Source of the DNA: Ctenosaura bakeri
Taxonomy: Eukaryota; Chordata; Lepidosauria; Squamata; Iguanidae
Assembly: GCA_948474755.1 (NCBI GenBank)
Contig: CAOLHI010000025.1
Location: 214,001-278,000, forward strand
DNA: 64,000 bases
Direction of reading: 5' to 3'
The notes below the pieces were generated by a model that was not told where the DNA came from, did not search any database, and saw only the letters and a program-made list of their open reading frames with translations. Positions 10,868 to 50,724 of the stretch are shown here, piece after piece (the stretch's first letter is position 1; every line of letters starts with the position of its first letter). Made by a program: the position numbers and the translations under genes.

Positions 10868-11042
10868 CCCATTCCGCACTAGCCTGTTATAGCACTATGA
10901 TTCCACTTGCAACATCCTATGGAATCCTGGGGTTTGCAGTTTTGGGAGGGGCCGACTGGCCCCTTCCGAAACTGCAAACCCCAGGATTCCATAGGATGTT
11001 GCAAGTGGAATCATGGCGCTATAACAGGCTAGTGCGGAAATG
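10868..11042. mobile_element. Near-perfect palindromic MITE
   Basis: Arms of about 83 bp around GGGGCCGACTGGCCCC. The variant 'cacttgcaacatcc' in the left arm is matched by 'ggatgttgcaagtg' in the right arm, although the family norm is 'ctttc/gaaag'. It sits next to another copy with only a few bases between them. Confidence 0.9.
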
Positions 11043-11047
11043 AGTTA

Positions 11048-11287
11048 GGCCATTTCTGCACTAAACTGTTATAGTGCTATTATTCCACTTTCAACATCCT
11101 ACAGAATCCTGGGGTTTGCAGTTTAGGGAGGCGCCTTTTCCACCTCCTGTGGAATTCTGGGCTCTGTAGTTTCCTGGGGTCCAAGAGCTCTCTGGCTGAG
11201 AATTCTCAATGCTCCTCCCTAAACTGCAAACCCCAGGAGGCTGAAAGTGGAATAATAGCATTGTAACAGTGCAGTGCGGAAATGGCC
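11048..11287. mobile_element. Palindromic MITE copy with enlarged centre
   Basis: Termini GGCCATTTCTGCACTA and GTGCGGAAATGGCC. The centre is longer than usual (240 bp in all) because an extra 'tcctgtggaattctggg' block is inserted in the left half. Confidence 0.85.
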
Positions 11288-12314
11288 TCTGTCTGACCGC
11301 TTTAAAGAAACCAGAGCCCTCCCATCAATCATACATGGAAACCTATAAGCAGAATATATGCATCCATCTGTATAATGGCAGACAATCCTCAGTAGCTCAT
11401 TGCTCAGAATGACTTGAAGATCATTCGGGGGGCTGCCCAAAATGTCCAACTTAGCCAGCATGTCCTTTTCGTTAGAGGAAACAACCCGTCCAGCTTGGGA
11501 ACACGTAGAGATGCAAATATATAATACTGGCAATTTTTATGTCAAGCATCTCGGCTACATATTATGTCATATGCATTTAATAGCCTGGGAAATTTGTAAC
11601 ATAAGCTTCCATTTTGAGGTGCAAAAGCCGGCGTGAATTTCAGATTAATCTTTGCATTTAATCCATTGTACATCTGCTTGGCCCGAAATTACCCTCTGGT
11701 CCATTAAATATTTTTATCATACCACTCCCCCTCCCCATGGTCTTCTCCTCTTTTTTTTTTTTTTAAATTCTTGTTTTCCCCACCCTGTTCCTGATTAGAA
11801 ACAGCCGCTAGACAATGCAGCTAATGCTAGTGCAAGGAAAAGCCTGTATGTATCAAATGGATTTGCAATTATTTATTCGCCTAACAGCTGCAATTTTGCC
11901 TTCACAATACTCCATTATGCGTCATTCTGGGTTTTGATGGGGTGGGTTTGGGTTTTTTTGCCTAATCTGAACACTGTGCTACCTCTCAATTTTATGTTAC
12001 AGCTGTGTAGGCTTTAAATACAGCGGCCACGATCCGTCCAAAGTGAAGCACTCTCTCGTCTCCGTTGCATTTCAATGGGAGCATTAAGTGCCCGCTTAAA
12101 TCTTGTCTGAAGTGGCGGGAAGAAGAGAGGCTTAATAAGTGTTTAAATTTGGCTGCATCGGCTCCATTTAAAAAAGGCCCCTGAAATGCCATTTGCTCCT
12201 GCTTATTTATTCAAGTATTTTTATGCCATTTTAGTTCTTTTTTTTAAGGCAGCTTGTGACAAAAATGGATGGAGTAAAGCAAAAATTTACATAGCCACTT
12301 TGATTCCCATAAGC
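11288..12314. other. Repeat-free segment, strongest candidate for conserved noncoding DNA
   Basis: About 1 kb with no recognisable transposon in a repeat-dense region. It is rich in homeodomain-like and Pou-like cores, for example 'tgcatttaatag', 'ctttgcatttaatccattg', 'atttgcaattattta'. There is no credible exon. A T run at 11750-11764 is the only low-complexity part. Confidence 0.4.
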
Positions 12315-12485
12315 TGGCATTTTCCGCACTGGGCTGTTATAGCGCGATGATTCCACTTTCAACATCCTCTGGAATCCTGGGGTTTGCAGTTTCGGGAGGG
12401 GCCCCTCCCAAAACTGCAAACCCCAGGATTCCAGAGGATGTTGAAAGTGGAATCATCGCGCTATAACAGGCTAGTGCGGAAATGG
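12315..12485. mobile_element. Near-perfect palindromic MITE
   Basis: Arms around GGGGCCCCTCCC. Both arms carry the 'agcgcgatgattcc'/'ggaatcatcgcgct' and 'ctctgg'/'ccagag' variants also seen in the copy at 5978-6157, marking a subfamily. Confidence 0.9.
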
Positions 12486-12627
12486 AGAAAGTCATGCGAA
12501 CAAAAGGAATACATCCCTTAGTATAACCTGCAGTTCCACAAAAGTGTACAATGTGTGAATTATCCAGAACTCTTCATCACTGGGCTGCCAACATTTTATT
12601 CTCCCTCCATCCTGCTGAATTAACTGT

Positions 12628-12715
12628 GGTCATTTCCACACTACACTGTTGTAGCGCTATTATTCCAGTTTTAACATCCTATGGAATTCTGGGGTTTGCA
12701 GGTTAGGGAGGGGTA
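12628..12715. mobile_element. Palindromic MITE, left half only
   Basis: Left terminus 'ggtcatttccacactacactg' to 'gggtttgcaggttagggagggg', then an abrupt change of sequence at about 12716. Confidence 0.75.
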
Positions 12716-13060
12716 TGTAAAGGTGGGAGGAGGAGACAGAAACTGGGACTTTTTTTTTTGTTGATAAAAAGTTATTTTTATCAGTTCCGTTTTTTTATGT
12801 AAAATACCTGAGAGAAACCTAGCCAATCAATACACAAATTGTAAGGTATTTTCTTTGGTCAAATGTTGACTCTAAAGAACACACAAATGTTTTAAGTCTA
12901 CAGTCAATTGTCCGTAGTCTATTTTTTTAAAAAAATCCGTTAGCTTAATAGAGTGCTCGAGCTTAATTTCCCCCATCTTGTGTTTTTATTTGGTGATTTG
13001 GGCGCCCCTCCCGGGACCCCCAACATACAGGGTAACAATGCTTCCGCCAATCCTGTCTTA
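12716..13060. other. Unassigned sequence
   Basis: AT-rich with T runs at 12751-12760 and 12925-12932, ending in a short GC-rich piece near 13000. Possibly an unrecognised retroelement end. No gene seen. Confidence 0.35.
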
Positions 13061-13467
13061 ATCATAGAATCATAGAATCATAGAAATGTAGAGTTGGAAG
13101 AGACCACAGGGGCCATCCAGTCCAACCCCCTGCCATGCAGGAACACCCTCAAAGCACTCCCGACAGATGGCCATCCAGCCTCTGCTTAAAAACCTCCAAG
13201 GAAGGAGACTCCACTACACTCCGAGGCAACAGATTCCACTGCCGGACAGCCCTGACTGTCAGGAAGTTCTTCCTGAGGTTCAGGTGGAATCTCCTTTCCT
13301 GCAGCTTGAATCCATTGCTCCTTGTCCTGGTCTCTGGAGCAGCAGAAAACAAGCCCTCTCCCTCCTCTACATGGCATCCATTCAATATTTAAACATGGCT
13401 ATCCTGTCCCCTCTTAACCTTCTCTTCTGCAGACGAAACATACCCAGCTCTCTAAGTCTATCCTCAT
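13061..13467 (-). pseudogene. CR1 LINE 3' end
   Basis: The tail of ATTCTATG units is at the left edge. The - frame 13385-13149 reads GCHVEEGEGLFSAAPETRTR to LEVFKQRLDGHLSGVL. Very similar to the 3' end of the element at 8877-9985, so the same subfamily. Confidence 0.92.
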
Positions 13468-13569
13468 ATTGTTTTATGAGTCTGATCAGCTATTTCTTAC
13501 ATTCAGTAAAGGAGATCACCCTGCCCAACGCTTCGTAGCAACAGAAAATGCATTCTTTTGCAAACCCAC

Positions 13570-13785
13570 CAACATTTCACAGATAAAACAACAAGATATG
13601 GATCATGCGACCAAGCAACATCAAGATGCGGTCAAGATGGCAAAAGTTACTAATGAGGAAGAACTTGCAAGCAAGGAGGGAATGCAGCTGTTTGCTTTTG
13701 CCTGAGCCTACTGGGAAGGGCAAGATTTTGCCTCCTGTTCTCCTCTCCTCTGTGCTGAGTTGAGTGCAAACTACTTGGACACTTT
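13570..13785 (+). repeat. Unclassified interspersed repeat, copy 1 of 2
   Basis: Shares 'caacatttcacag', 'gagatggcaaaagtt'-like, 'gggaagggcaagatt', 'tctcctctcc' and 'agtacaaactactt' blocks, in the same order, with 54384-54600. No coding potential or terminal repeats found. Confidence 0.6.
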
Positions 13786-13797
13786 GCAATTAAAAAA

Positions 13798-14170
13798 GTG
13801 AAAACAGGGCAAGGCATAGGACCAGATAGCTACCCTGGAAAGTTTTACAAGATATTTTGTCAAGATCTACTCCCCCAAATTAAATGTCTTTTTAGCACCT
13901 TTCTAAAGGGAAGAGATTTTCTCACATCTTGGCAGTCTTCAAGGATAATTGCAATACTGGCATCTGACAAGTCGGAACAAACATCTTACCATCCAATAAC
14001 ATTGCTTAATCGAGATGCAACGCTGAACAGTTACCTTGGCAGGAAGACTAAATAATTCCATTATCATGCACGATGCAAAGGGCCAAATGCGTGCCAAAAC
14101 AGGGCAGATTTCAGACGCAATTCGAAGGGCTCTCAACTTAATTCTTTATGGTTCCAAATCGAACTCCGAA
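13798..14170 (+). pseudogene. L1 LINE ORF2 reverse-transcriptase fragment
   Basis: The + frame reads GIGPDSYPGKFYKIFCQDLL, then LTSWQSSRIIAILA and YHPITLLNRDA, the start of an L1-type RT domain. After a deletion or frameshift near 14040, another frame resembles the following RT block (QISDAIRRALNLILYGSK). Not functional. Confidence 0.75.
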
Positions 14171-14191
14171 ATGCATTGGTGCCAATAGATG

Positions 14192-14663
14192 CATTGTGGT
14201 AAATAACTCAGAGAAAAAGAAAACTCACAAAGAAATTAGGCATAGGATCAAATGAATCACATTTATTATAAGTTCTTCTACAGAAGAGGGTGCCCATAAA
14301 AGAGGACCCCCCCATGTTGAATACCTTACGTTTTATTCCCTATCCCGACACAAGTTTTCCCTCCCCTGGGACCCCATTGGTTAGGGTGACAGAGGTTACA
14401 AACCCTATCAGAATCGCCTAAGAAGTTACATGCCCCCTTCCCCATATTTACAGCATATATGATCATGCACATAATCATGCTTTAACCTCGTGCTTTCTTA
14501 ATTCTCATTTGCTATTTCAAAATGCCCATCAACCAGATTCTAACCTCCCATTTTGCTAAACAATGCAAAATTCTTGTCTTGTTTTTCTTTATCAGCTTTG
14601 TTACCCCTTTCAGCTTTTGCTGACCTTCAGTCTGCCTAAGCAGGTGCCTCCAAACAAAAGTAC
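14192..14663 (-). mobile_element. LTR-like element, boundaries uncertain
   Basis: The - strand shows AATAAATGTGATTC followed by a T-rich stretch ending near 'ttatttaccaca', like an LTR R/U5 region. TG is at 14192 and a CA end lies near 14663, but no clear duplication could be read. Sequence differs from the LTR at 8532-8876. Confidence 0.4.
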
Positions 14664-14757
14664 ATACATCACACTGTTGAATCCTTATCTTTATCTGTCT
14701 GGTTCTTTTTGCTTCAAGGCCTCCTTCAGCTGCCAGTTTCTAAAATTATGCTTCTTA

Positions 14758-15309
14758 GGCCCTTTTCGCATTCTTGCGCGAGTGGGGGAGGACGGCATGC
14801 GCTAGAAGGTTCCTCCGGGAGGCTGCCACTTCCCTGCTGGTTCCTTCCGCAGGCGAAGGAAAGAGCGAGGAAGCGGCAGCCTCCCGGAGGTGGCGGCGGC
14901 TCGCGCGTCCGTCTCCCCCGCGCGCAAGAAAGGAGCATGTCCCGTCCGCCCCCCGCGCGCGCGAAGCGTGAGGCTGTCGCGAGCAGCCCCCCGCCCGCGC
15001 AAAGCAGGATGCTGTCGCATCCGTCACGCTAGCGCCCCGCCCCTTCCTTCCGCAAGGGTGGAGGGAAGGAAGCGCGATCCGGCCGCCTCTCCGACGCTCC
15101 GCACAAAAGGTAAGTGCGGGTGGGCGCCGGGAGCGTTGCACGAGCGTGGGGTGATTTTCGCTTCGACGCGAAAATCAAAAAACCCGCGCTTGCGCCGCTG
15201 CAACCCCATGAGAGCGCCGGAAGTGGGAGTGCGTCGTGTGGAGCAACGCTCCCACTCCCGCGAGGCTCATGGGGCTATTTCGCCCGGGAAAGCCCGTGCG
15301 AAAAGGGCC
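14758..15309. mobile_element. GC-rich DNA transposon, 3-bp duplication TTA
   Basis: Termini GGCCCTTTTCGCA and TGCGAAAAGGGCC, flanked by TTA on both sides (14755-14757, 15310-15312). The 552-bp interior is extremely GC- and CpG-rich and has long spurious open frames in several phases. The end motif resembles that of the abundant palindromic MITE. A non-autonomous PIF/Harbinger-like element is the best guess. Confidence 0.75.
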
Positions 15310-15613
15310 TTAGACTTCATTGTATTTCAAAAGCTCAAATACTAAAGTATATGTGTGTAAATATATTTAAAATGTGTTATAATCTATAAGCTAATACATA
15401 TGTTAGTAATACTTGTTAATAATACCGCAAAAACTAAAATGTATCTTATTTCTCTCATGCATTAATAGATGCCTTTGATATACTGGAGAAACAATATTTT
15501 CGTGGCTTATTTAAAAAGCTAATCACGGTGATGATTTTGCTTCTCTAATAGAAGAGTTATATACAAATCTTGCGGCACAGTCAGAACCAATGGAATGGAT
15601 TCTGCACCATTCA
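15310..15613. other. Unassigned AT-rich sequence
   Basis: No gene or named repeat. It may continue an older LINE tail. Confidence 0.35.
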
Positions 15614-15817
15614 GGCCATTTCCGCACAACACTGTTATAGTGGTGTTATTCCACATTCAATCTCCTGTATGAAATCCTGGGCTTTATAGTTTAGGGAAGG
15701 GCCTTTAGAATTCTCAGCCAGAGACTTCTTTGGCTTCAGTAAACTACAAACCTCAGAATTCCATAGGAGGTTGAAAGTAGAATAATAGCGCCGTAACTGT
15801 GTCGTGCGGAAATGGCT
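15614..15817. mobile_element. Palindromic MITE copy (asymmetric type)
   Basis: Termini GGCCATTTCCGCACAAC and GTCGTGCGGAAATGGC. Central block 'gaattctcagccagagacttctttgg'. No duplication was readable. Confidence 0.85.
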
Positions 15818-15986
15818 ATTTGTATGGTGCTAGTACGCTGAATCTAAAATTTTTTATTAATATCTTTTACTAATTAGGAATCAGATAACACTATTTGATC
15901 ATTAATAAATGCTGAAGTGTTGCAGAGAGACTTCAATGGCAGAGAAAATTAACTGCTCTTCCCTCACACTCAGAGGTCATCTAGAC

Positions 15987-16779
15987 CAGTGGTTCTCAAC
16001 CTTCCTAATGCCGCGACCCCTTAATACAGTTCCTCATGTTGTGGTGACCCCCAACCGTAAAATCATTTTCGTTATTATTTATTTATTTATTATTTAGTTA
16101 GTTAGTTATTTCCAACATCGAATGGATTGGAAACACTGCCCTAAATCACTGCTCTGGATAGACTTCTAATGCCTAAAAACTGGTAACCCTCCCCCTTTTT
16201 TTAAGCACAGAAAGCGTCCATCAATGTCAGAATTAAGGCCGTAGTTCTAGTTCTGAATGTTGGGTTTCCACAGTTCAAAAAGCCAGCCACTCCCAAAGGC
16301 AATGCCGAAACAGCCCACATTTTACACGAGGCGCAGGGAGGAAAGGACAGGGAGAGAGGAAAGATGGCGGCGGCAGAAGCAGACGCGTTTTGTTTCACTC
16401 CCTCCCTCCCTCCCTCCCTTAAAGGGAGTGCGGATGCTGAACATACAAAAAGCGAGGAATGCAAGTCAGTCAGGGCGAAGAACACAACACGTGCATGTGG
16501 CAAGCGCCAAGGGTCCACACACAACAAAAGCGAGAGGAGAAGGTCATCTTGGCTATTTCTGCACTAGACTGTTATAGCACTATTATTCCACTTTCACCAT
16601 CCTATGGAATCCTGGGGTTTGCACTTTGAACCCCAGCGCAGGGGTCTCAGAAGCACTGCTCCCGTTGGCTGTGAGGCCACCTTCTTTTAAAAGGGGGGGC
16701 AGGATTGAGGAGCAGCGACCCCTGTGAAATGGTCGTTTGACCCCCAAAGGGGTCCCGACCCCCAGGTTGAGAACCACTG
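15987..16779. mobile_element. hAT (Charlie-like) DNA transposon, non-autonomous
   Basis: Termini CAGTGGTTCTCAACCTTCC and a right end complementary to CAGTGGTTCTCAACCTGG. Flanked by ATCTAGAC and GTCTAGAC (7 of 8 match). The termini are those of Charlie/MER5-type hAT elements. The interior holds a GC-rich, frame-open segment without a transposase and a fragment of the palindromic MITE at 16551-16630. Confidence 0.88.
16551..16630. mobile_element. Palindromic MITE fragment nested in hAT element
   Basis: 'ggctatttctgcactagactg ... ggaatcctggggtttgcac', the left arm only, inside the hAT element, so it inserted after the hAT did or was captured by it. Confidence 0.7.
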
Positions 16780-16787
16780 GTCTAGAC

Positions 16788-17026
16788 TGACCCACATTAG
16801 AAGCTTCATCAGTGAAAGAAGTCCTTTTTTCCCCTTTAGTTAGAGTTGTTATTTATTGTTAGCTCGTTTGTTTTGTAGTTGTAGTTGTGTTATTGTATGG
16901 TGTTATATTTTATGGATGTATTGCATATTTGATTATTTAGTTTATATGTCTGGTATGGGGTTTTTACTTTTATTTTTCCTATGTTCGTGTGATCTATTTC
17001 ATTGCTACCTTTTAAAAATAAAACAA
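16788..17026. other. Unassigned AT-rich sequence upstream of HEATR6
   Basis: T-rich, with no motif or gene recognised. It separates the hAT element from the MITE closest to the promoter. Confidence 0.35.
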
Positions 17027-17222
17027 TTCCCACCCTACACTGTTAGAGTGCTATGATGCCACTCTGGACGCCCTGTGGATGCTGGGATTTGTAGTTTCCT
17101 GGGGCCCAAGAGCTCTCTGGCTGAGAATTCTCAATGCCCCTCTCTAAATTGCAAACCCCAGGATTCCATAGGACATGGAAAGTGAAATCATAGCACTATA
17201 ACAAGGTAGGGTGGAAATGGCC
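17027..17222. mobile_element. Palindromic MITE copy next to the HEATR6 promoter
   Basis: Diverged left end 'ttcccaccctacactgttag'; right end 'gtagggtggaaatggcc'. It ends about 250 bp upstream of the HEATR6 start codon and 70 bp from the CTCF-like motif. Confidence 0.78.
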
Positions 17223-17294
17223 TAAAAAAAGAAATATATATATATTCCTACTATGCTCTACTATGCTCTTCCTTCTCTGCAATGTGTCTCATCG

Positions 17295-17309
17295 CCACCA
17301 GGGGGCGGC
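17295..17309 (+). promoter_or_regulatory. CTCF-like core motif upstream of HEATR6
   Basis: CCACCAGGGGGCGGC matches the core CTCF consensus (CCASYAGRKGGCRS). It lies about 165-180 bp upstream of the ATG, between a palindromic element and the CpG island. Binding is inferred from the motif only. Confidence 0.55.
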
Positions 17310-17436
17310 CGACATAGAAGGCCAGGCTGCGCAAGGAGGAGACCGGAAGTCAGTGTAGAGCTGGCCGAGGCTAGACCTTAACGCATGCGCAGTGGCGGCG
17401 GAAAGGCCTGCCGGGCCTGTGTGTCGGCTTGGCCTC

Positions 17437-17450
17437 GTTGTCATAGCGAC
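17437..17450 (+). promoter_or_regulatory. RFX X-box-like site
   Basis: GTTGTCATAGCGAC fits every position of the X-box consensus RYYNYYATRRNRAC and lies 23 bp upstream of the start codon, probably in the 5' UTR or core promoter. Confidence 0.5.
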
Positions 17451-17472
17451 CGCAGCAACCGAAGGGGGCAAA

Positions 17473-46604
<29,132 letters not shown>

Positions 46605-46638
46605 GAAAGGACTTCTGTTTTTAACCAAATGTCTAGGA

Positions 46639-46681
46639 AATAAACAGGTCAAAAAGCAGAGTTTGTCTGTTGTATGTTTTC
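46639..46681 (+). terminator. HEATR6: HEATR6 polyadenylation signal and GT-rich downstream element
   Basis: AATAAA at 46639-46644 is followed about 17-35 bases later by a GT/T-rich tract (46661-46681). This implies cleavage near 46660 and a 3' UTR of only about 55 nt after the stop codon. Confidence 0.75.
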
Positions 46682-46841
46682 AAAGCTCTAGCCATGGTTT
46701 GGGGCTTTTGGCTGTGTTTAAAAGAAGCCATTTTGATGTCTGCAACTTGTCCAGCTTCAGTTTACTCTCTCTCTCTTTGTGAAAGTACCACAGCAGTTTT
46801 TATATTGCTGATTTATTCTTAAGGAGGCTTTGGGTAACTTA

Positions 46842-46965
46842 GAATCATAGAGTTGGAAGAGACCACAGACCAACCTCCTGTCGTACAGGAGCATGCACTC
46901 AAAGCTCTCTCAGCAGATGGCCATCCAGCCTCTATTTTTAAACCTCCAAAGAAGAAGACTTCCAT
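46842..46965 (-). mobile_element. CR1 3' UTR fragment just past HEATR6
   Basis: 'agaatcatagagttggaagagaccac ... cagatggccatccagcc ... aacctccaaagaag' on the reverse strand, starting about 180 bp after the polyadenylation site. Confidence 0.82.
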
Positions 46966-47994
46966 TTTATCAGAGTGCCTTAATTTTTTTTACTGAATAG
47001 TGTCTGCGTTAACAAATAGTACATCAACTTCAGCATCATCCTACAACTGTGTTGTATGAGTAAAAATGGGGAATGTCCAGGTAAAAGGTGACTAGTTCTG
47101 TAACTCCATTGGACTGGTCCAGTGTTAATCTGAGGTTGGGACAGGGATACAGTCGGAAACATGCCAATGTCTGGGCAACTGGATCTGGGCCTCGATGATA
47201 ACTCATAGACGCAGCCAGTGGATTCAGACTGCCAACTGAATGAAAGCTAGTGTAGGATACGATCTGGAGTTTCAATGAGAAGAGATTCCAGTCCAAATTG
47301 TCCATTTAAATTCACTGTATGTTCTTTGTCACCAAAGGCTCCCAGATACGTACAAGGGATGGATTCAAGGGGCCCCACTGTTAAAGGACATCCTAAGTAC
47401 TGAGACATCAGACACACACACACACACACAGCATGGGTGCAGAAACTTTGGAATAGTGTTCCTGTGGGGGTTTACTATCTTGCATTTTTAATAGACAGAA
47501 AATTGAATCATTTTTAGTCAAACAACCTTTTCATGTGTGGTTTGGCCTTGGCTTTCAGTGACTGTTGCTTTTAACACTATTCCATACCATGTGGCTGTTC
47601 TTTGGTGGTCTGCTCTGAGTTTTAACTGAACAGAAGCTTAGAATGCAGCTGTTGAACAATTTAATTCTCAATCTTAAGAATCCTTCATGAACATAAATAC
47701 TGACAAAGATCCCTTTGGAGACTAAACAGAAACTCCAGACTTTTTTTTTCCTCATTGAAAACCTGTCCTGCCCTTCTTTCTTTCTTGCAGCCACATTCTG
47801 ATGTGTCCTTGTAGATTGTTCTTGTGTTGCTCAGCTCTGTACTGTTTTTGTTGTCTGTTTAAGACGAGGGCATGAAATTGTGGATCGAGATAGAGAAAAT
47901 AAGAACAGAGGTGTTTGGGCCACAAGCTCTGAATGCTGGATGGATTCCAAAGTCCTCTTTTGAGTCCTGAACTCTCACCCCATGCTTCTTGACC
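46966..47994. other. Unassigned intergenic sequence downstream of HEATR6
   Basis: Contains (CA)n at 47410-47429. No exon, RNA or repeat family recognised. Confidence 0.4.
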
Positions 47995-48695
47995 TGCTGC
48001 TGAATTTTTGCTGGAGAACAGCTCTTACCGTTAGGAAGTTCTTCCTGGTATTTAGGTGAAATCTCTTTTCCTGTGGTTTGAATCCATTGCTCCATGTCCT
48101 AGTCTCTGTAACAGCAGAAAACAGGCTTGTTCCATCCTCCATATGACATCACTTCAAATATTTAAACATGGCTGTCATGTCATCTCTTAACCTTCTTTTT
48201 GTCAAGCTAAACATACCTAGCTCCCTAAGCCTCTCCTCATATGGCCACCTGAACCTCAGGAAGAACTTCCTGACGGTCAGGGCTGTACGGCAGTGGAATA
48301 CACTGCCTCGGAGTGTAGTGGAGTCTCCTTCTTTGGAGGTTTTTAATCAGAGGCTGGATGGCCATCTGTCGGGAGTGCTTTGAGGGTGTTCCTGCATGGC
48401 AGGGGCTTGGACTGGATAGCCCCTGGGGTCTCTTCCAACTCTACATTTCTATGATTCTATGGCGTCGTTTTTATTTTTGTCGCCTTCCACTGGACACATT
48501 CTAGCTTATCAATATCCTTCTTGAATTGTGGTGCCCAGAACTGGACACAGTATTCTAGATGAGATCTGATCAAAGCAGAATGGAGTGATATTTCTTCCCT
48601 TGATCTTGACATTATACTCTTATTGATGGAGCCAAGAATCGTGTTGACTTCTTTAGCGGCTGCATTACACTGTTGACTCATGTTCAGCTTGTGGT
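47995..48695 (-). pseudogene. CR1 LINE split by another CR1
   Basis: 47995-48242 (- strand) holds the ORF2 end region. 48464-48695 continues upstream in the same element ('ttcttgaattgtggtgcccag', encoding [17 protein letters not shown]). The two halves are separated by a + strand CR1 end. Confidence 0.85.
48243..48463 (+). mobile_element. CR1 3' end inserted in CR1
   Basis: The + strand reads [20 protein letters not shown] to [16 protein letters not shown], then the 3' UTR and an 'atttctatgattctatgg' tail. Better preserved than its host element. Confidence 0.87.
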
Positions 48696-48709
48696 GCTGG
48701 CTGGGCATT

Positions 48710-48885
48710 CCTGCTAACAAGAGCCCTGTTGGATCTGACCAAAGGCCTGTCTCCTCCATCATCCTGTCTTCCACCGCAGCCATTAGAATGCGTAGCAAGC
48801 CCACAAGCTGGGCACCTGGCAGTAGCTCCTTCCCACTGTTGTAACCTGACAGCTGGAACTCAGAGGTTCACTTGGCTCTGAACCT
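48710..48885 (-). mobile_element. Old retroposon 3' end
   Basis: 'ccctgttggatctgaccaaaggcctgtctcctccatcatcctg ... aagcccacaagctgggcacc' resembles a common squamate LINE-end repeat as I remember it. The exact family is uncertain. Confidence 0.45.
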
Positions 48886-49004
48886 GAAACAAGCTTATGA
48901 CTAAATAGCCTTGATAAACTTCTCCGAGAGTTTGTCCACGAAGCCAGTAAGGGTGGCGTGGCCAACAAACTTGCTTAGCACTGTCTTGCTTTTGGCAGCT
49001 GACT

Positions 49005-49195
49005 GCTGGCTGAAGAAGGGGCTTTTTAATTGGATTCATGTCATAGTTTGATGTGTGTTTTTAAATTGCTTTCAATTTTCTGATCTTAATACTCTACCTT
49101 GGTTTTAACTGGTACTGTCTGGATTGATCATATTGTGAGTTGCCCTGAGTCCTACTAATGGAGAGAAAAGCAAGCTGTGCATTAAACAGGTTTTA
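49005..49195 (+). mobile_element. L2-type LINE 3' end
   Basis: 'gttttaactggtactgtctggattgatcatattgtgagttgccctgagtcc' followed by 'agagaaaagcaagctgtgcatt', the usual L2-like 3' terminus. Confidence 0.5.
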
Positions 49196-50385
49196 ACTCT
49201 GTCAAAACTAGTAGGGATTATTTCAGAGGAAGGGCTTTAAATATGAGAGTATGTGAAATATATTGTTGCAACTCTTTTAGGTACCTATGTGAGGTAGAGC
49301 TCACTCTACTAGAAATTTATTTTGCATATGCCCCCTTGTCGATATACTTTTCGTGCGTGAACGAAAAGTTCTCCCTGGAACTTGGTACAATGTGGTTTTT
49401 GTGCAACAGAGGTGGACAACTGGCAACAGGGAACAACAAAAGTGCTTATGAGATGTTTTTATTTTTGTTTGGGTTTTAAAAGTTAAAATATATACAAATG
49501 AACTGTCTATATGTAGAATAGATTTAAATTACCTGACATTAATTAACAATTTTCAGTTACTATTTAATTGATTAAAATTCCTCTTCGTTCTTTAACAAAT
49601 AACACCCCCACATATACTTGAATCTCGTTAAATTTATATTTCTACAAATATAAATGTAGAATGCAAACCTTAAATGTACTTAAATTGACTTTAATATAAT
49701 ACCAACTGTTCATAGTTAACTAGAAGGAGCTACACTGGATGTGTTTTTGACTTATCTCATTGACTTTTTAAATTCCTTTTCCTACTGAGTGCATTTTGCA
49801 AATTGCTGCCACGTTTGGTTGGCCAACTGCAGAGCTGATTTTTAAAAAATGACTCCCTCATCCCTGAATTACAAGTTGGGTTTCTGAGAAGCAGTTGCTC
49901 AGGAAAAAAAAAAAATCTTTGGAAGACAAAACTTTAAAATGGCAGGGAACCAGAGTCACTTTCCCCTTGCCCTGCTCTCACAAAACAGGCATGGCCACTT
50001 CTTCCCCTCCCCTTTCCAAGCCTTAAGCAATCAGCAGTCCAAAGCTCAAGTTGTTGCTTCAACTTACACAACCCAGTTTTATAGCAGGTTGTGCGTAGGG
50101 CATCAACATGCCATTTTCTGCCTCCCAAGAACCAAGACTGCTCCTGGCGATATTGCAGGCTCCGGCTATCCCCCACCTGGTGTGCTCTAAATGTGTTGAC
50201 CTAGAACTGTCATCGTCCCCAGGCATCATGGTCAGTAAAGCTGGTATATTGTCACTCCCACAGTTGCAGACCTAAGACAGCCCTTTCGGTTTGTAAAACT
50301 GTGTGCCCTGTTGTCACCTGTTAATGGATCATATCCCTTGCTTGTTGGAAGTTCAGGCATCTCTAGTTCTTTTCAAAAGCGGGCT
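49196..50385. other. Unassigned intergenic sequence
   Basis: AT-rich to about 49900, then neutral. Nothing recognisable. Confidence 0.35.
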
Positions 50386-50667
50386 TGTTCTCTACTGCTC
50401 TGAGACAAGGACAAGGAGCACTGGATTCAAGCTACAGAAAAGGAGATTCCACCTGAACCTCAGGAAGAACTTCCTGACGGTCAGAGCTGTCCGGCAGTGG
50501 AATCTGCCACCTCGGAGCGTGGTAGAGTCTCCTTCTTTGGAGGTTTTTAAGCAGAGGCTGGATGCCCACCTGTCGGGAATGCTTTGATGGGTGTTCCTGC
50601 ATAGCAGGGGGTTGGACTCGATGGCCTCTGGGATCTCTTCCATCTCTATGATTCAATGATTCTGTGG
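50386..50667 (+). pseudogene. CR1 LINE 3' end
   Basis: The + frame reads SETRTRSTGFKLQKRRFHLN to LEVFKQRLDAHLSGML and stop, then the 3' UTR and 'ctatgattcaatgattctg' tail. Confidence 0.9.
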
Positions 50668-50724
50668 CTCAAGTGGCAGATGGCGAGGAAAGATGTCTAC
50701 TGGTATACCTCAATTACCAAAGTA

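Noticed and set aside
11048..11287. Short direct and inverted repeats resembling a CRISPR array
   Set aside because: The repeats are the two arms of transposon copies, with no regular spacer pattern; the genome is clearly vertebrate.
14755..15345. Several long open frames in both strands (up to 151 codons)
   Set aside because: They come from the CpG-rich interior of a transposon, where stop codons are rare. Arg/Pro/Ala-rich translations in every frame show no domain.
17392..17472. Upstream extension of the HEATR6 frame
   Set aside because: The frame is open but begins at GTG, not ATG. The ATG at 17473 has a good context and gives the expected N-terminus.
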